From the IMG/VR virus record IMGVR_UViG_3300030406_001148, positions 1-24,108 of that record: DNA of 24,108 bases. One strand, 5' to 3'. The position numbers and the translations under genes are program-made. Source of the stretch: a virus. Shown one piece after another: positions 1 through 6,954 of this stretch (positions within the stretch are counted from its first letter, which is position 1; each line of letters starts with the position of its first letter). Below the pieces are notes generated by a model. That model was not told the DNA's origin. It ran no database searches and saw nothing but the letters and a program-made list of their open reading frames with translations.

Positions 1-267
1 TTAACGACTTCTGGAACAATCCTAGAAGGACAGCAATCTGCACTAAGAATTGAAGCTGAAAGAAACATTCTTTCTAAGCAAGATGTTCTATCTGTTGACT
101 ATCACACTGCGTATCACGTTATGGGTACTAAGTGGAATGATGCTGCTGACAACCCAACTAATGCAAACTTAGCAACAGCTAACAAGTGGGCTATCACATA
201 CGATGCTGACTTGATTCCATTAGTTCAGTTAACAGTTAACTCTCCTCTAGACACTTCAACATATTAA
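1..267 (+). CDS. Major capsid protein, C-terminal part (5' end cut by window)
   Basis: Frame 1 is open from the first base to a taa stop at 265-267 and gives 88 residues. The fragment contains an ALRIEAERN stretch, a VDYHTAYHVMGTKW motif and an ending in acidic, hydrophobic strands (DADLIPLVQLTV). I recognise this as the C-terminal end of the major capsid protein of marine siphophages; the VDYHTAYHVMGTKW motif is typical of that group in my memory. Its place just ahead of the connector and neck genes fits, and so does the strong terminator directly after it, since capsid genes are often the most highly transcribed. The start lies upstream of the window. The protein would assemble the icosahedral head. 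The alternative, another abundant head protein such as a decoration protein, is less likely because of the motif. Confidence 0.75.
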   Translation, partial: LTTSGTILEGQQSALRIEAERNILSKQDVLSVDYHTAYHVMGTKWNDAADNPTNANLATANKWAITYDADLIPLVQLTVNSPLDTSTY

Positions 268-292
268 TTTTAATATTAATTTGTGGTCATCA

Positions 293-323
293 AACCTCAT
301 CAATTATTGGTGGGGTTTTTTCT
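293..323 (+). terminator. Intrinsic (Rho-independent) terminator after the capsid gene
   Basis: Left arm aacctcatca (293-302), 5-nt loop attat (303-307), right arm tggtggggtt (308-317). All ten positions pair, two of them as G-U. A run of six T (316-321) then ct follows. This is a classic intrinsic terminator 26 bases after the capsid stop codon. It probably separates abundant capsid mRNA from the neck and tail genes, with some read-through. Confidence 0.85.
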
Positions 324-335
324 TTACGCTACAAT
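307..335 (+). promoter_or_regulatory. Possible sigma70-type promoter overlapping the terminator
   Basis: TTGGTG (307-312) and TACAAT (330-335) are separated by 17 bases. The -10 matches the consensus at five of six positions and the -35 at three of six. Transcription would start near 342, giving a leader of about 17 bases before the GTG at 359. The -35 box lies in the right arm of the terminator hairpin. In such A+T-rich DNA a chance match is quite possible. Confidence 0.35.
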
Positions 336-358
336 AAAACTAAATTACTTTTTAGATC

Positions 359-889
359 GTGGCAGCTACTATAAACGCTACATTATCAGGAACATCAGCT
401 AATAGTTATGTTACGTTAGCCGAAGCTAACAGTTATTTTGAAACAGTGCCTGATTCAAGCACTTGGACAAATAAAACAGACGATCAAAAAAATAGAGCAT
501 TAATAGCAGCAACTAGAGAAATAGATAACTTAGTTTTTTATGGAGATAGATGTGATAATGGTCAGGCATTAAAGTTTCCTAGAAATAATTATAAAATTGA
601 TGATGTTGAATTAGCTTGTACAACAATTCCAAACAATATTAAATATGCACAATATGAATTAGCTAGAGCTTTAGCAAATGATACTGATGCAATTACTGGT
701 AATACAGGTACGGCAGGTGTTCCAGAAGAAGTAAAAATTGGTGATTTAGAAGTTAAATATAATAAAAGTTCTCAAAGCACAGGAACTGTAAATAACATTT
801 TTGACGTATATCCTTGGTTACAAAGTTTTCTTGGAGCATATTGTTCTGGTGGTAGTGGTAGCTATCAGGTGAGAGTAATGAGAGGATGA
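359..889 (+). CDS. Head-tail connector / adaptor (DnaT-like family)
   Basis: A 176-residue protein starting at GTG. The N-terminus has the pattern seen in small phage connectors of the family often labelled 'DnaT-like ssDNA-binding': ANSYVTLAEANSYF, then RALIAATREID, then G-R-C-D-NGQALKFPRN. The first ~110 residues would form the helical connector core, and the C-terminus is Ser/Gly-rich (GGSGSY). Such proteins sit under the portal and form the first ring of the neck. The 'DnaT-like' name is a historical label, and no DNA-replication role is implied. No Shine-Dalgarno is visible. GTG is chosen because the connector motif begins within 15 residues of it and no upstream in-frame start fits after the terminator. 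It is the first gene of the neck block and is separated from the next by one base. Confidence 0.7.
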   Translation: MAATINATLSGTSANSYVTLAEANSYFETVPDSSTWTNKTDDQKNRALIAATREIDNLVFYGDRCDNGQALKFPRNNYKIDDVELACTTIPNNIKYAQYELARALANDTDAITGNTGTAGVPEEVKIGDLEVKYNKSSQSTGTVNNIFDVYPWLQSFLGAYCSGGSGSYQVRVMRG

Positions 890-890
890 T

Positions 891-1268
891 ATGGCAGCTA
901 TAGATGATATTTTTAAAAGTATTCCGACTCAAGTTTTATCACAGTTTGGTCAGGATCTAACTTATATAAAAACTTTAACACCTAGAAATTATAATCCTAC
1001 AACTGGTGCTGTTATAGGATCTGATACAAGTGTTTCTGTAAAAGGAATTATTTCAGTTGTTAATTCAAGTCAAGAAGAAGGAGTTTACCAAGGAACAAGT
1101 GTGAAAGTATTAATTGGTGCAGAAGAATTGGGTGACTATTATCCAACACAGGCAGATCGTATTCAATACACTAGAGCAGGTTCTACTGTAGAAGGTAAAA
1201 TAACATCAGTTACAACATATAGAGGTAATGAGCCTGTATATCATTCTTTAATAGTGAGGATACAGTAA
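891..1268 (+). CDS. Head closure / head-tail stopper protein
   Basis: A 125-residue, strand-rich protein with a short N-terminal helix (AAIDDIFKSIP), then the pattern RNYNPTTGAV...VSVKGIISVVNSS, a central EEGVYQGTSVKVLIGAEEL and a C-terminal YRGNEPVYHSLIVRIQ. Order and size match the small beta-barrel head-closure (stopper) proteins that plug the portal after DNA packaging. The assignment leans on context (between connector and gp10-like protein) as much as on sequence. It has a plausible Shine-Dalgarno (agagg, 6 bases before ATG). Its taa stop overlaps the next ATG by one base (taATG), so translation is probably coupled. Confidence 0.55.
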   Translation: MAAIDDIFKSIPTQVLSQFGQDLTYIKTLTPRNYNPTTGAVIGSDTSVSVKGIISVVNSSQEEGVYQGTSVKVLIGAEELGDYYPTQADRIQYTRAGSTVEGKITSVTTYRGNEPVYHSLIVRIQ

Positions 1269-1897
1269 TGGCAAAACAAGTTAAATTATCTGATGGAACT
1301 TTATTTACAGTAAGGTCTGGACCAACTTTTAGTGCTGCTGGTAGAAGATATTTTGGTAGTAATAGACGAGAAGCTCGTAGACTTACTGATGACGTGATTG
1401 ATGATATAAATAATGGAATGAGAGGTGCTGCTTTAGATATTATCAATGAATTAGCAGAACTAGGTCCAAATTGGGATGGTAATTTTATAGATGAATGGAT
1501 CGCTATTCCTTTAGGAAAAGGAGCATCTGGTGAAAGTGGTGGTGTATATCCATATAAGATTGATGATATTCCAACGCTTGCAATAGATAAAAAAGAAGCT
1601 GGAAGAGTTAAAGTATTTGAAATTGTAAACAAATCTGATTATGCACCTTATGCTTTAGATTTAATTACTGGTAGATTTAGTCCTCATTTTGCTGTAAAAA
1701 GAACACCAAATAAAGCTCCCGTAGAAACAGGTAAAAGAGATAATACAAGAGAAACATTTAGAGGAGAACTGACAAGTGAACCTGGACAGGGTCAAAGTAC
1801 AGCAGAATTAGATTGGTATAATACATATATTGGAGGAGGAGGAATAGGAAAAAATATGCAAGCAGGTTTTAATAAAGGTATTAATTTTGGAAATTAA
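1268..1897 (+). CDS. Neck / tail-completion protein (HK97 gp10-like)
   Basis: A 209-residue protein. The N-terminus carries VKLSDGTLF and a basic region with AGRRYFGSNRREARR. A helical part (DINNGMRGAALDIINELAELGP) is followed by a strand region with IVNKSDYAPYALDLITGRF. The helix then 'N.s.YA.y.e.G'-type strand pattern is characteristic of HK97 gp10-like minor tail/neck proteins. The C-terminus is Gly-rich (YIGGGGIGKN). A gtgagg Shine-Dalgarno lies 8 bases upstream, and the ATG overlaps the preceding stop by one base. It would act in the neck, between head closure and tail terminator. The longest antisense reading frame across it is a shadow. Confidence 0.5.
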   Translation: MAKQVKLSDGTLFTVRSGPTFSAAGRRYFGSNRREARRLTDDVIDDINNGMRGAALDIINELAELGPNWDGNFIDEWIAIPLGKGASGESGGVYPYKIDDIPTLAIDKKEAGRVKVFEIVNKSDYAPYALDLITGRFSPHFAVKRTPNKAPVETGKRDNTRETFRGELTSEPGQGQSTAELDWYNTYIGGGGIGKNMQAGFNKGINFGN

Positions 1898-1903
1898 ATA
1901 TTT

Positions 1904-2332
1904 ATGAATTATCAATCAATCAGAGCAGCAATAGAAAATCCTCTTCTTACTGCTTTTACAAACTTATCTCCTTCAGTTCCAGTATTTTTTGATAACATCA
2001 CTGCTGCTCCATTAGGAAGTGTTACGGAATATGTACGGGTAAATGTAACTTTCGGTGTTACAAATGAAGTAACTCTAAATTCTAGTGTTGATAACGCAAG
2101 AGGTGCAATTATTATTCGTACTTATTGTGAAAAAGGTAAAGGACCTGCAAGAAATCAGACATTAATTACTACTGCTGTTAATGTGATAGAAACACTAAAT
2201 GCTACTGCAAAAACAAATTCTGGAGTATTTTTTAGAACGGGTGATATTACTGGACCAACATTTTCTACTACAGAAAATCCCCCTTTATTTGAAGGTAGAA
2301 TAGATACTTCTTATTTTGCTACTGTTTTATGA
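1904..2332 (+). CDS. Tail terminator protein (DUF4128-like)
   Basis: A 142-residue protein opening with a helix typical of tail terminators (NYQSIRAAIENPLLTAFTNL), then PVFFDN, a strand with TEYVRVNVTFG, ARGAIIIRTYCEKGKGPARN, a second helix (LITTAVNVIETL) and a C-terminal FEGRIDTSYFATVL. This helix-strand-strand-helix-strand layout matches the DUF4128 / tail-terminator fold, which caps the tail tube and joins it to the neck. It sits just before the tail tube gene, as expected. No Shine-Dalgarno is evident in the six bases after the preceding stop. Confidence 0.6.
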   Translation: MNYQSIRAAIENPLLTAFTNLSPSVPVFFDNITAAPLGSVTEYVRVNVTFGVTNEVTLNSSVDNARGAIIIRTYCEKGKGPARNQTLITTAVNVIETLNATAKTNSGVFFRTGDITGPTFSTTENPPLFEGRIDTSYFATVL

Positions 2333-2373
2333 TTAACAAAATGCAAAAAACACGCTAATGTATAGGATATACA

Positions 2374-2388
2374 ATTCTTTTTAAGAAT
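2374..2388 (+). promoter_or_regulatory. Short hairpin abutting the tail tube start codon
   Basis: ATTCTT (2374-2379), loop TTT, AAGAAT (2383-2388): six A-U-rich pairs ending one base before the ATG at 2390. It replaces the place where a Shine-Dalgarno would be. It could stabilise or process the abundant tail tube mRNA, or be chance in A+T-rich DNA. Confidence 0.3.
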
Positions 2389-2389
2389 C

Positions 2390-3160
2390 ATGGCTGTCAC
2401 CGCTTTATCTGGAACATCTGGAGCTTTATATTATAAACCTGCTGGTACTAAAGGTACTTTTGGTACGGCTGGTGTAGATATTAGTACTGAAACTATTACA
2501 GTTGAGACTTACTTAAATTTCAAAGTAGGAGATCCTGTTAAGTTCAGTGTTATCAACTCTCAAACTGGTGGATCTGGAACGGGTACATTACCAGCAGGGT
2601 TAACAACTTCTGATACTTTCTATGTGATTGCATATACAGCCACAACAGGAGCATTACAGGTATCAGCAACCTCTGGCGGTTCAGCGTTAAATATTACTGA
2701 TGTTGGAACAGCAGCATCTCCAAATGAGTTTCAAGTAGCCTATGCAGACTTTAGTAGTGTTACACAGGTTAGAGAATGGACATTTGAAATATCCAGAGAA
2801 GAAATAGACGTAACAACTATCGGTGGTACTCCAACACAATTTACTCCATTTAGAAAATATATTGCAGGTTTTGGTGATGGTACAGGTACTGCTACTGCTT
2901 ACTTTACAAATGAAGATACAGCAATGGTAAACCGTATGGTGCAAGATGTGCTACAGAGACAGCAAGTAGGTGCAGCCATGAAACTATATATGGATCAGGT
3001 ATTTACTGGTGGTTCTGTTAGTGACACATTAAGCAGATTTATTGAGTTTGAAGCTACATTAACTTCTGCTTCATTAAATGTTAACCCAGATGATGCACAG
3101 ACAGTAAGTGTAGAATTTAGACCTGCTGTACAGCCTACATTTGATTTTGCTACAGCATAA
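2390..3160 (+). CDS. Major tail protein (tail tube) with an inserted domain
   Basis: A 256-residue protein. Residues 1-25 form a first strand (SGALYYKP). Residues ~30-120 are an insertion with FKVGDPVKFSV, TLPAGLTTSDTFYVIAYT and TGALQVSATSGGSALNITD, a small beta domain I associate with marine phage virion proteins. Residues ~125-256 are the tube core: VREWTFEISREEIDVTTIG, FRKYIAGFGDGTGTATAYF, and a final SASLNVNPDDAQTVSVEFR strand. The WTFEI...VTTIG...G.G.A..YF pattern is typical of lambda-V/TP901-type tail tube proteins. Position (after the tail terminator and before the chaperones) agrees. The insertion probably projects from the tube surface. The same core recurs at 11759-12214 and 12214-13074. 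No Shine-Dalgarno; ATG at 2390 sits in an atcATGGC context. Confidence 0.75.
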   Translation: MAVTALSGTSGALYYKPAGTKGTFGTAGVDISTETITVETYLNFKVGDPVKFSVINSQTGGSGTGTLPAGLTTSDTFYVIAYTATTGALQVSATSGGSALNITDVGTAASPNEFQVAYADFSSVTQVREWTFEISREEIDVTTIGGTPTQFTPFRKYIAGFGDGTGTATAYFTNEDTAMVNRMVQDVLQRQQVGAAMKLYMDQVFTGGSVSDTLSRFIEFEATLTSASLNVNPDDAQTVSVEFRPAVQPTFDFATA

Positions 3161-3201
3161 AAGGTTGAGTTTTTCCTGTAGTTAGATTAGAATGAGATAA
3201 C

Positions 3202-3207
3202 TATAAT
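3202..3207 (+). promoter_or_regulatory. Perfect -10 hexamer just upstream of the chaperone gene
   Basis: TATAAT ends 9 bases before the ATG at 3217. The -35 at 17-base spacing (tagtta) is weak. If used, transcription would begin only 2-3 bases before the start codon, giving an almost leaderless mRNA. The gene has no Shine-Dalgarno. The match may be chance in an A+T-rich gap. Confidence 0.2.
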
Positions 3208-3216
3208 ATTATTTTT

Positions 3217-3564
3217 ATGGCATCAACCAAAACTATGCGAGCGATAGATCGCTTGCGTAAGGCTGCAAATTTAGAAGCTACAAAAAAAGAAGTTACATTA
3301 TCTGATGGAACTATATTTGAAATGTGGGTAACACCTCTTACATTAGCTGAAAAAGAAAGAGCACAAAGAATGGCAAAGTCTGATGATGCTAACGAATTTG
3401 CTTTACGGTTATTGTTAACAAAAGCACAGGATGAAACAGGAGAAAAATTATTTCAAATAGGTGAAATTGATATATTAAAAAATGAAGTAAGAGATTCTGA
3501 TTTACAAAAACTAATGTTAAGTATTATTCAGGAGGAAGAAGAACCTTTAGACCCAAAAGATTAA
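3217..3564 (+). CDS. Tail assembly chaperone, short product (gpG-like)
   Basis: A 115-residue protein that is acidic toward its end (IIQEEEEPLDPKD). It has a helical N-terminus (RAIDRLRKAANLEATKK), the strand pair VTLSDGTIFEMWVTPLTLAEKERAQRM, and a helical C-terminal half (NEFALRLLLTKAQDETGEKLF). Its position between tail tube and tape measure and the downstream -1 frame continuation identify it as the lambda gpG-type chaperone. It would coat the tape measure protein and recruit tube subunits during tail assembly, and is absent from the finished virion in known systems. It stops at taa (3562-3564) just after the slippery heptamer, so most ribosomes would make this form. The VTLSDGTIF motif recurs in the neck protein at 1268. 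Confidence 0.75.
   Translation: MASTKTMRAIDRLRKAANLEATKKEVTLSDGTIFEMWVTPLTLAEKERAQRMAKSDDANEFALRLLLTKAQDETGEKLFQIGEIDILKNEVRDSDLQKLMLSIIQEEEEPLDPKD
3552..3558 (+). promoter_or_regulatory. -1 programmed frameshift site, C CCA AAA
   Basis: In the gpG frame the codons are gac cca aaa gat taa. The heptamer C CCA AAA fits the X XXY YYZ rule exactly. Slipping back one base rereads it as ccc aaa, and the ribosome then bypasses the taa four bases later and continues to 3746. The site lies two codons before the zero-frame stop. Confidence 0.8.
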
Positions 3565-3746
3565 GTGCTGAACTGCGAAAAGACAGTTTAATGATGTTGC
3601 AGTTTGGTATTGCCAAAGAATTAGGAATGAGTCTTGCTGATGTAAGAAAAATGACTTTAGAAGAAGTTATTGGTTGGAGTGCTTATTTTCAAGTATTAAA
3701 TGAAGATCAAGAAAAAGAAATAGAAAAAGCTCGTAGACGTAGGTAA
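3558..3746 (+). CDS. T extension of the tail assembly chaperone (gpGT fusion via -1 frameshift)
   Basis: Read in the -1 frame from the slippery site, this gives 62 residues starting RLSAELRKDSLMM and containing GMSLADVRKMTLEEVIGWSAYF. It ends in a basic EKARRRR tail at taa 3744-3746. The 'T.EE..GWSAYF' motif is typical of the T part of siphophage chaperones. The full fusion would be about 176 residues (114 from G plus 62). No credible independent start with a ribosome-binding site precedes the motif, so frameshifting is the simplest way it is made. The T part of gpGT is known in lambda to contact the tail tube protein. It is too short to stand out as a free ORF and fills what would otherwise be a 230-base gap. 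Confidence 0.8.
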   Translation, partial: RLSAELRKDSLMMLQFGIAKELGMSLADVRKMTLEEVIGWSAYFQVLNEDQEKEIEKARRRR

Positions 3747-3793
3747 ATTTCATATTTTAGTTTAATATATAAACAACAGTAGTCAGAAAAGTA

Positions 3794-6445
3794 GTGGCCT
3801 CTAATTATCAACAAACGATAGTTCTTAATGTTGATAAAAGGCAGCTAAAAGCATTTTTTAAAGATTTAGGTCTTGTTCAAAAAAGAATACAAAAAATAAA
3901 CCAAACAGGTTTACAACTAAACCGTGTCAGATCAAGAACAAGAAATATCAAAGGTACAGGATTAAATTTAAGTACAAGTGAGACTAGGCAAGCTCCAGGT
4001 AGAAATCCTAGTGCAAGAGTACAAAAACAAACTGCTGCGTTAAATAAAGCTAATGCAGAACTTAATAAATATGTTCGTACATTAGGTACTGCTGATGGAG
4101 CACAAAGAGGATTTACTGGTTCTGCTAATAAAATGAGTACACAAGTCTCTGCATTAAGAGACAGGTTAAGGGGTTTAGCTCGTAGTAATTCAGAATATAC
4201 ATCTACACTTCAGGCTGTACAAAGAGGAGAACAAGCTTTATTTCAAGATAGAAATAAACGATTAGGAGATCAAAGTCGTACTCTTGGTAAAAGAGGAGGT
4301 ACAGGAGATTTAGTAACAAATACATTAAAAGCAAAAAACATAACACAATCTATAGATGGTTTGAATAATTACATATCCAGATTAGAAACTTTAAAAAATA
4401 AGGTAAATATTAATAGTAAAGAATTTAAGTTACTTGAAAATCGTATCGCAGAAGTAAATATTCAACTAAATGAAGCTCAATTAATGGGTCAAAGTAGAAA
4501 ATATCATCCTCCAATGAAACCTAAAACAGGTTCAAAAGTTAAAACTGCTCCCTCTGTAGAATTGGGTAGTATTCAAGCATTTACTCAACAAGAACAATAT
4601 CAAGATAAAATTCGTTCTATTGATACTCAAAGATTATCAATACAAGATAGAATATATGATTCTGAAATTAAACAAGCTGATAAATTAAAATTAATAAATC
4701 AATTAGAACAAACTAATTTAGATATTAATAATCACCAATTAAAAACTGCTAGAGAAAATAACATACAAGTTGATAAACAACTTAAAAAACTTGAGGGTAA
4801 AAACAGAAGAAGAGGAAGAATTGCATCAAGTGCTGGTATTGGTGCTGGTTTTCCTTTGTTATTTGGTGGAGGACCATTACAAGCTCTTGCTGGTGGTATA
4901 GGTGGTGGCCTTGGTGAATCGTTTACACCTGGCGGTGGTTTTGCTGGTTCTATTGTTGCAACTGCTGTTGTTCAAACAATTCAGCAAACTGTTACTGCTA
5001 TTGCTGATTTAGGAAAAGCAATGGGTCCATTTACTCAGAATACTGAAGCCTTAACACAGGCTATGGGATTTGCTGGAACAGCAGAAGGAGCAAGAATAAA
5101 AATAATAGAGCAACTTGAAGGAAAGCAAGCAGCTTTCAATGCTGCAATGCAAAAGATGAATGAAACAGTTGGAACAGAAGCGACTAAGAGGCTAAAAGAC
5201 TTTGGAGAAAAAGCATCACTGGTTGGAAGTGAATTTAGAATCGCTATGACAAGGATGCAAGCATCATTAATACCAGTAATTAACTTAGTTGATAGATTAT
5301 TTGGAATTTCTGCAAACGCTCAAAGATTACAAAGAGAAAGAACTATAAAAAATAGCAAAGATGTCAATATTCAATCAAGAGTTAATGAAATTGAACAATT
5401 AAGAGGTCAAACAGGTGGTGGAAGGCAAGCAGTAAAACGTAGAAATGACAGGATAAAACTTCTAGAAAGAGAATTAAAACTTAGAGCAGATGTAGAAATT
5501 ATCGAAACTAATATACAAACAAAAGCAGATGAATTAACACTAGAGTTTGCACAACACGTTAAAAAAATTCAAGAAAAGGCTGATCTTGAAAAAGAAATAG
5601 CAAAGTTAATGGCAGGTGGAATGAAGCAATCTGTTGCAGAACAAATAGCACAAAATAATATATTGGCAGATCAAGCTCGTAAACGATTAGAAGTAGAATT
5701 AGAAATTCTTAAAGCAAAAATAGCTGATCCTGACACTAAAAATGTATATCAATTAGGTGTTGAATTTAATAGGATAAAAAAGATATTACAAGATTTAGGA
5801 GTTGAACAAGACAAAATAAACAAATTAACGGAAGAGTATGGCAAGAAAACTGAAAAAGTAAAAGTAACAAAAAAAGAAATAGCAGATTTATTAGCTAATG
5901 AACTGACAAATGCAATTACGGGTCTTATTGATGGAACAAAAACATTAACTGAATCATTGTCAAGTTTTCTTAGATCATTTGGAAATATGCTTTTACAAGC
6001 TGGTATGCAAAGTTTAGTTAGTAAAATTATACCTACACAAGCACAAGGAGCTTATAACAGAGCAGGTGGATTTAAAGCTTTCCAACAGGGTGGTGTCGTA
6101 AATTCTCCTACTATGGGATTGATAGGAGAAGGTGGTGAATCAGAATACGTTATACCAGCATCTAAGATGGCTGGTGCGATGGCTAGATATTCAGCAGGTG
6201 CTAGAGGTGGTAATGTTATTCCAGGTGGTTCTGGAGATTCTGGTACAGTTGCAGGTAGTACTGGTAATACAATCGTTGAATATACAGGTCCAACATTAAA
6301 CTTTAATGGTGATGAGTACGTTCCAAAATCTGCTGTCCCTCAAATTATCGGTGCTGCTGCGAAACAAGGTGCAATGGCAGGTAAAGCACAGGTTATTGGG
6401 TCGTTAAAAAATTCTAGAAGTCAACGTTCATCTCTTGGATTATGA
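3794..6445 (+). CDS. Tail tape measure protein
   Basis: 883 residues from GTG. The N-terminal ~340 residues are helical and highly charged, with long coiled-coil stretches. Residues ~340-409 are hydrophobic and Gly-rich (AGIGAGFPLLFGGGPLQALA, then GGFAGSIVATAVVQTIQQTV), a probable membrane-interacting segment used at DNA delivery. A second charged helical region follows (RLQRERTIKNSKD to KTEKVKVTKKEIADLL). The end resembles the lambda-type tape measure C-terminus: ITGLIDGTKTLTESLSSFLR, then QQGGVVNSPTMGLIGEGGES and EYVIPASKM. By the usual ~0.15 nm per residue, tail length would be about 130 nm. No Shine-Dalgarno is visible. GTG is the first start after the T extension and has the same GTGGC context as the gene at 359. 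The next gene overlaps by ATGA. Confidence 0.85.
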   Translation: MASNYQQTIVLNVDKRQLKAFFKDLGLVQKRIQKINQTGLQLNRVRSRTRNIKGTGLNLSTSETRQAPGRNPSARVQKQTAALNKANAELNKYVRTLGTADGAQRGFTGSANKMSTQVSALRDRLRGLARSNSEYTSTLQAVQRGEQALFQDRNKRLGDQSRTLGKRGGTGDLVTNTLKAKNITQSIDGLNNYISRLETLKNKVNINSKEFKLLENRIAEVNIQLNEAQLMGQSRKYHPPMKPKTGSKVKTAPSVELGSIQAFTQQEQYQDKIRSIDTQRLSIQDRIYDSEIKQADKLKLINQLEQTNLDINNHQLKTARENNIQVDKQLKKLEGKNRRRGRIASSAGIGAGFPLLFGGGPLQALAGGIGGGLGESFTPGGGFAGSIVATAVVQTIQQTVTAIADLGKAMGPFTQNTEALTQAMGFAGTAEGARIKIIEQLEGKQAAFNAAMQKMNETVGTEATKRLKDFGEKASLVGSEFRIAMTRMQASLIPVINLVDRLFGISANAQRLQRERTIKNSKDVNIQSRVNEIEQLRGQTGGGRQAVKRRNDRIKLLERELKLRADVEIIETNIQTKADELTLEFAQHVKKIQEKADLEKEIAKLMAGGMKQSVAEQIAQNNILADQARKRLEVELEILKAKIADPDTKNVYQLGVEFNRIKKILQDLGVEQDKINKLTEEYGKKTEKVKVTKKEIADLLANELTNAITGLIDGTKTLTESLSSFLRSFGNMLLQAGMQSLVSKIIPTQAQGAYNRAGGFKAFQQGGVVNSPTMGLIGEGGESEYVIPASKMAGAMARYSAGARGGNVIPGGSGDSGTVAGSTGNTIVEYTGPTLNFNGDEYVPKSAVPQIIGAAAKQGAMAGKAQVIGSLKNSRSQRSSLGL

Positions 6446-6954
6446 GTCTTACAACTTTAGTTACTTTTGTAAAAGTATTTTCTGTAAATAAAAACGGAAA
6501 AGTAAAAGTAAAAGAGACATTACAAAATGGAAAAGTAGAACCTTCAAAAGGTACTAAACACACAGAAAATACAATAAATTTTAAAGGTGAAAATTATCAT
6601 TATTTACCTTTTGTTTATCAAGGCACAACGATTAGTAGATCTGGTGATAATGTTGAATCTAATTTAATTTTGGGTAATCATAAATTAAGTATGTCAAAAG
6701 CACAGGAAGCGGTTGCTAATGGATACTTTGTCGAAGTCAATGTGTGCATTATGTCTAATACAGATATTAATTCTTTAAGTAGAGTTTTAACGACAGATAC
6801 ATGGCTTGCTGCTTCATTATCTTATGATCCTAATGTTATAGAAATTCTATTAAGTAGTGCTATAGATGCAGTTGGTGTTAACATACCTAATTTAGTGCTA
6901 ACAACAGCAGCAGTAGGTAAATTGCCTGTAACAAGTGATATACAGAATAGATGA
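6442..6954 (+). CDS. Tail tip / baseplate protein (gpL / DUF1833-like)
   Basis: A 170-residue protein, overlapping the tape measure stop by ATGA and its own stop overlapping the next start the same way. The pattern matches lambda gpL- and DUF1833-type tip proteins. An early strand pair surrounds INFKGENYHYLPFVYQGTTI. SRSGDNVESNLILGNH (the 'G......L...N' element) follows, then NTDINSLSRVLTT, and finally SAIDAVGVNIPNLVL with VGKLPVTSDIQNR. Order (tape measure, L-like, NlpC-like, J-like) mirrors the tail tip operon of lambda-like phages. It would form part of the ring joining tube and tip. No Fe-S cysteine cluster of the true gpL C-terminus is visible (only one Cys), so it is nearer DUF1833 than gpL itself. 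Confidence 0.6.
   Translation: MSLTTLVTFVKVFSVNKNGKVKVKETLQNGKVEPSKGTKHTENTINFKGENYHYLPFVYQGTTISRSGDNVESNLILGNHKLSMSKAQEAVANGYFVEVNVCIMSNTDINSLSRVLTTDTWLAASLSYDPNVIEILLSSAIDAVGVNIPNLVLTTAAVGKLPVTSDIQNR

Noticed and set aside
1210-1632. 140-residue minus-strand frame across the head-closure and neck genes
   Set aside because: Composition is Ser/Leu/Pro-rich shadow type. The plus-strand genes there have recognisable families, normal order and good start signals.
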